Of a stretch of DNA of 6,571 nt, positions 5,313 through 6,571 are shown one piece after another. The translations under genes and the position numbers were made by a program. Below the pieces are notes generated by a model. That model worked only from the letters and a program-made list of their open reading frames with translations, did not search any database and was not told the DNA's origin. Source of the stretch: Gemmatimonadaceae bacterium (GTDB taxonomy: Bacteria > Gemmatimonadota > Gemmatimonadetes > Gemmatimonadales > Gemmatimonadaceae); assembly GCA_013361745.1 (NCBI GenBank), contig JABFXM010000450.1, forward strand, positions 1 to 6,571, read 5' to 3'. Positions within the stretch are counted from its first letter, which is position 1. Every line of letters begins with the position of its first letter.

Positions 5313-6571
5313 TGCCGCACTGCCTGGTACTCGTTCGCGACGAGCGTGTACGACCGCGTCTCCCCGCCACACCAGCGCACCGTCACCGGGACCGGCCCGT
5401 GCCACCTCCCGAGCCCGATGTGGATCCGCGGATCGTTCTCCGCCGAGAGTCCGTTCGCCCGCTGCGCCTCGCGAACGATCGGAGGCTGCCCGGGAAGGCG
5501 CACCGTGACCGTCGACCCGGTTGCGTCGCGCGCGCAGCCCCGCCCGTCGCCGACGAGCGTCATCCCGACCCACGCGTTAGGCGCTGCGCCCGCCGTCGCG
5601 ACGTTGTGAAGGAGACTTGGGCCCCCGTGCTGGTTCGCGATGAGCACGTCGAGTCGCCCGTCGTCGTCGAAGTCGGCGAGCGCGATCCCGCGCGAGTTGT
5701 CGCGCCCCGTCAGCCCGACGCTCGCCGCGACGTCCACGAACTCCGGCTTCGCCTCCGCGCCGCGGTTGAGGTAGACGCGTCGCGCCTCGTTCGGGTAGAT
5801 GCAGCGCCCGCGCAGGTCGCCCCACATGTCCGCGTAGACGTGGATCGCGCGAGGCGCCTGCATCAGCTTGTGGTTCACGTACCAGTAGTCGGGGCAGCCG
5901 TCGTAGCGGTGGTCGAGCCGGTCGTCCACCATCCCGTTCGCCTGGACCATGTCGAGCCAGCCGTCGTTCTGGAGATCGCCGGCCGCGGCACCCCAGCCGA
6001 AGCGGTCCTCGTTCAGTGCCCCGCGCGCCGAGGCTTCGTCGCGGAAGATCGGGTTCCCGTCCGCGTCGACGCCGTGGTTCATCCAGAGCAGCGAGCCCTC
6101 CGCCTGCAGCGCGTGGTGCACGTTCGAGACATAGACGTCGAGCCGCCCGTCGCGATCGAAGTCGGCGACGGTGCTGTTCATCCCCTTGTAGGTGTCCATC
6201 CCGATCTCGCCGAACATCCTTCCATGCACTCGGCGGAAGTGCTTCCCGCCCTCATTCATGTAGAGATCGTCGCGCCCGAAGTCGCTCGCGAGATAGAGAT
6301 CGGTCCAGCCGTCCCCGTTGAAGTCGCCGGTGCCGATCGCGAGCGTCCAGTGAGTCTCCGGCATCCCCATCTTCGCGATGTCCACCTGCTCGAAGGTGCC
6401 GTCGCCGCGGTTGTGCAGCAGGACGTTGCGCCCGCCGTTGTTCGCGTCGTGCCAGCCATCGTGCATGAAGGCGAACATCCGCCGATCGCCGGGATACGCC
6501 GGCTGCGGGAGCGCGAAGATGCTGAGCTTCGTCGAGTCCGTGTAGCCGTGAAGGTACGGATCGAGGACGTT
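5309..6571 (-). CDS. FG-GAP/VCBS repeat protein with C-terminal ASPIC/UnbV domain (5' partial)
   Basis: The frame is open to the right edge (420 visible residues), so the start is outside the window; the ATG at 6478 is internal, 31 codons in. The visible part is a beta-propeller of the FG-GAP/VCBS type with Ca-loop-like motifs DFNGDGWTD (visible residues 83-91), DFDRDGRLD (137-145), DLQNDGWLD (199-207) and DFDDDGRLD (300-308). The last about 90 residues match the ASPIC/UnbV domain (CRTAC1-like): N-AW-V, GSTVTVRLPG, NGLSAENDPRIHIGLG and VTVRWCGGE. Such proteins are normally exported and often occur in environmental bacteria with large surface or polymer-handling repertoires; their molecular role is mostly undefined. 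Several cysteines (CPDYW, RCIYPNE, GCARD, WCGG) fit an extracytoplasmic, possibly disulfide-bonded protein. Its stop overlaps the GTG start of the four-helix membrane protein. Confidence 0.92.
   Translation of the reverse strand, partial: NVLDPYLHGYTDSTKLSIFALPQPAYPGDRRMFAFMHDGWHDANNGGRNVLLHNRGDGTFEQVDIAKMGMPETHWTLAIGTGDFNGDGWTDLYLASDFGRDDLYMNEGGKHFRRVHGRMFGEIGMDTYKGMNSTVADFDRDGRLDVYVSNVHHALQAEGSLLWMNHGVDADGNPIFRDEASARGALNEDRFGWGAAAGDLQNDGWLDMVQANGMVDDRLDHRYDGCPDYWYVNHKLMQAPRAIHVYADMWGDLRGRCIYPNEARRVYLNRGAEAKPEFVDVAASVGLTGRDNSRGIALADFDDDGRLDVLIANQHGGPSLLHNVATAGAAPNAWVGMTLVGDGRGCARDATGSTVTVRLPGQPPIVREAQRANGLSAENDPRIHIGLGRWHGPVPVTVRWCGGETRSYTLVANEYQAVRQ
5575..5582 (+). repeat. CGTTAGGC octamer, copy 4
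   Basis: This exact copy lies in the FG-GAP/UnbV gene but points against its coding strand, so the gene reads GCCTAACG (part of Ala-Pro-Asn). The same octamer thus occurs in a different frame and with different amino acids, which argues against a purely protein-level cause. Confidence 0.6.

Noticed and set aside
4894..5370. N-terminal extension of the MFS gene
   Set aside because: The extra residues are Arg-rich and overlap the four-helix membrane protein gene. The GTG at 4893 fits the overlap pattern and the family's N-terminus.
5313..5573. N-terminal extension of the four-helix protein
   Set aside because: The extra residues are Arg/Gly-rich shadow of the UnbV coding region; the GTG at 5312 gives a normal membrane-protein start.
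1..6571. CRISPR array, tRNA/rRNA genes, transposase, toxin-antitoxin or phage-defence cassette
   Set aside because: No repeat-spacer pattern, no recognisable RNA gene, and none of the seven products belongs to such families.

Overview
This is a GC-rich bacterial window with almost no intergenic DNA. It holds seven protein genes in two convergent, tightly packed runs. The + strand run (positions 3-3316) has four genes and the - strand run (6571-3439) has three; both outermost genes are cut by the window edges. No RNA gene, CRISPR array, insertion sequence or prophage gene is visible. Codon use is strongly GC-ending throughout. The gene content (a GH84 glycosidase with a CBM9-like tail, and an FG-GAP/UnbV protein) and a recurrent CGTTAGGC octamer suggest a soil-type, non-actinobacterial high-GC bacterium. 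My best guess is Gemmatimonadota, from memory of genome style rather than any marker gene.

The + strand run starts with a 5'-truncated GH84 beta-N-acetylglucosaminidase (O-GlcNAcase/NagJ-type catalytic domain plus a CBM9-like C-terminal domain). It overlaps by ATGA a small double iron-sulfur protein (Fer4_19 + CDGSH). That gene overlaps by ATGA a two-helix membrane protein with a potassium-channel-like layout but no selectivity filter. After a 4-nt gap comes an atypical SDR of the TIP30/NAD(P)H-binding type. The spacing implies one transcript, but the four products do not form an obvious single pathway.

Positions 3317-3438 separate the converging runs. This spacer has many G-runs on the + strand, followed by an imperfect GCTGCTG/CAGCAGC hairpin next to the last stop of the - strand run.

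The - strand run starts with a 5'-truncated FG-GAP/VCBS repeat protein ending in an ASPIC/UnbV domain. It overlaps by GTGA a four-helix membrane protein of unknown function, which overlaps by GTGA a 14-helix MFS drug:proton antiporter (DHA2/EmrB-QacA type). Both downstream genes therefore begin with GTG, inside the stop of the gene before.

The most unusual signal is not a gene. CGTTAGGC occurs four times, all inside coding sequence and in both orientations. By eye it accounts for every TTAG/CTAA tetramer in the window and for every TTA leucine codon in the called genes. I found no convincing new defence or metabolic system here.
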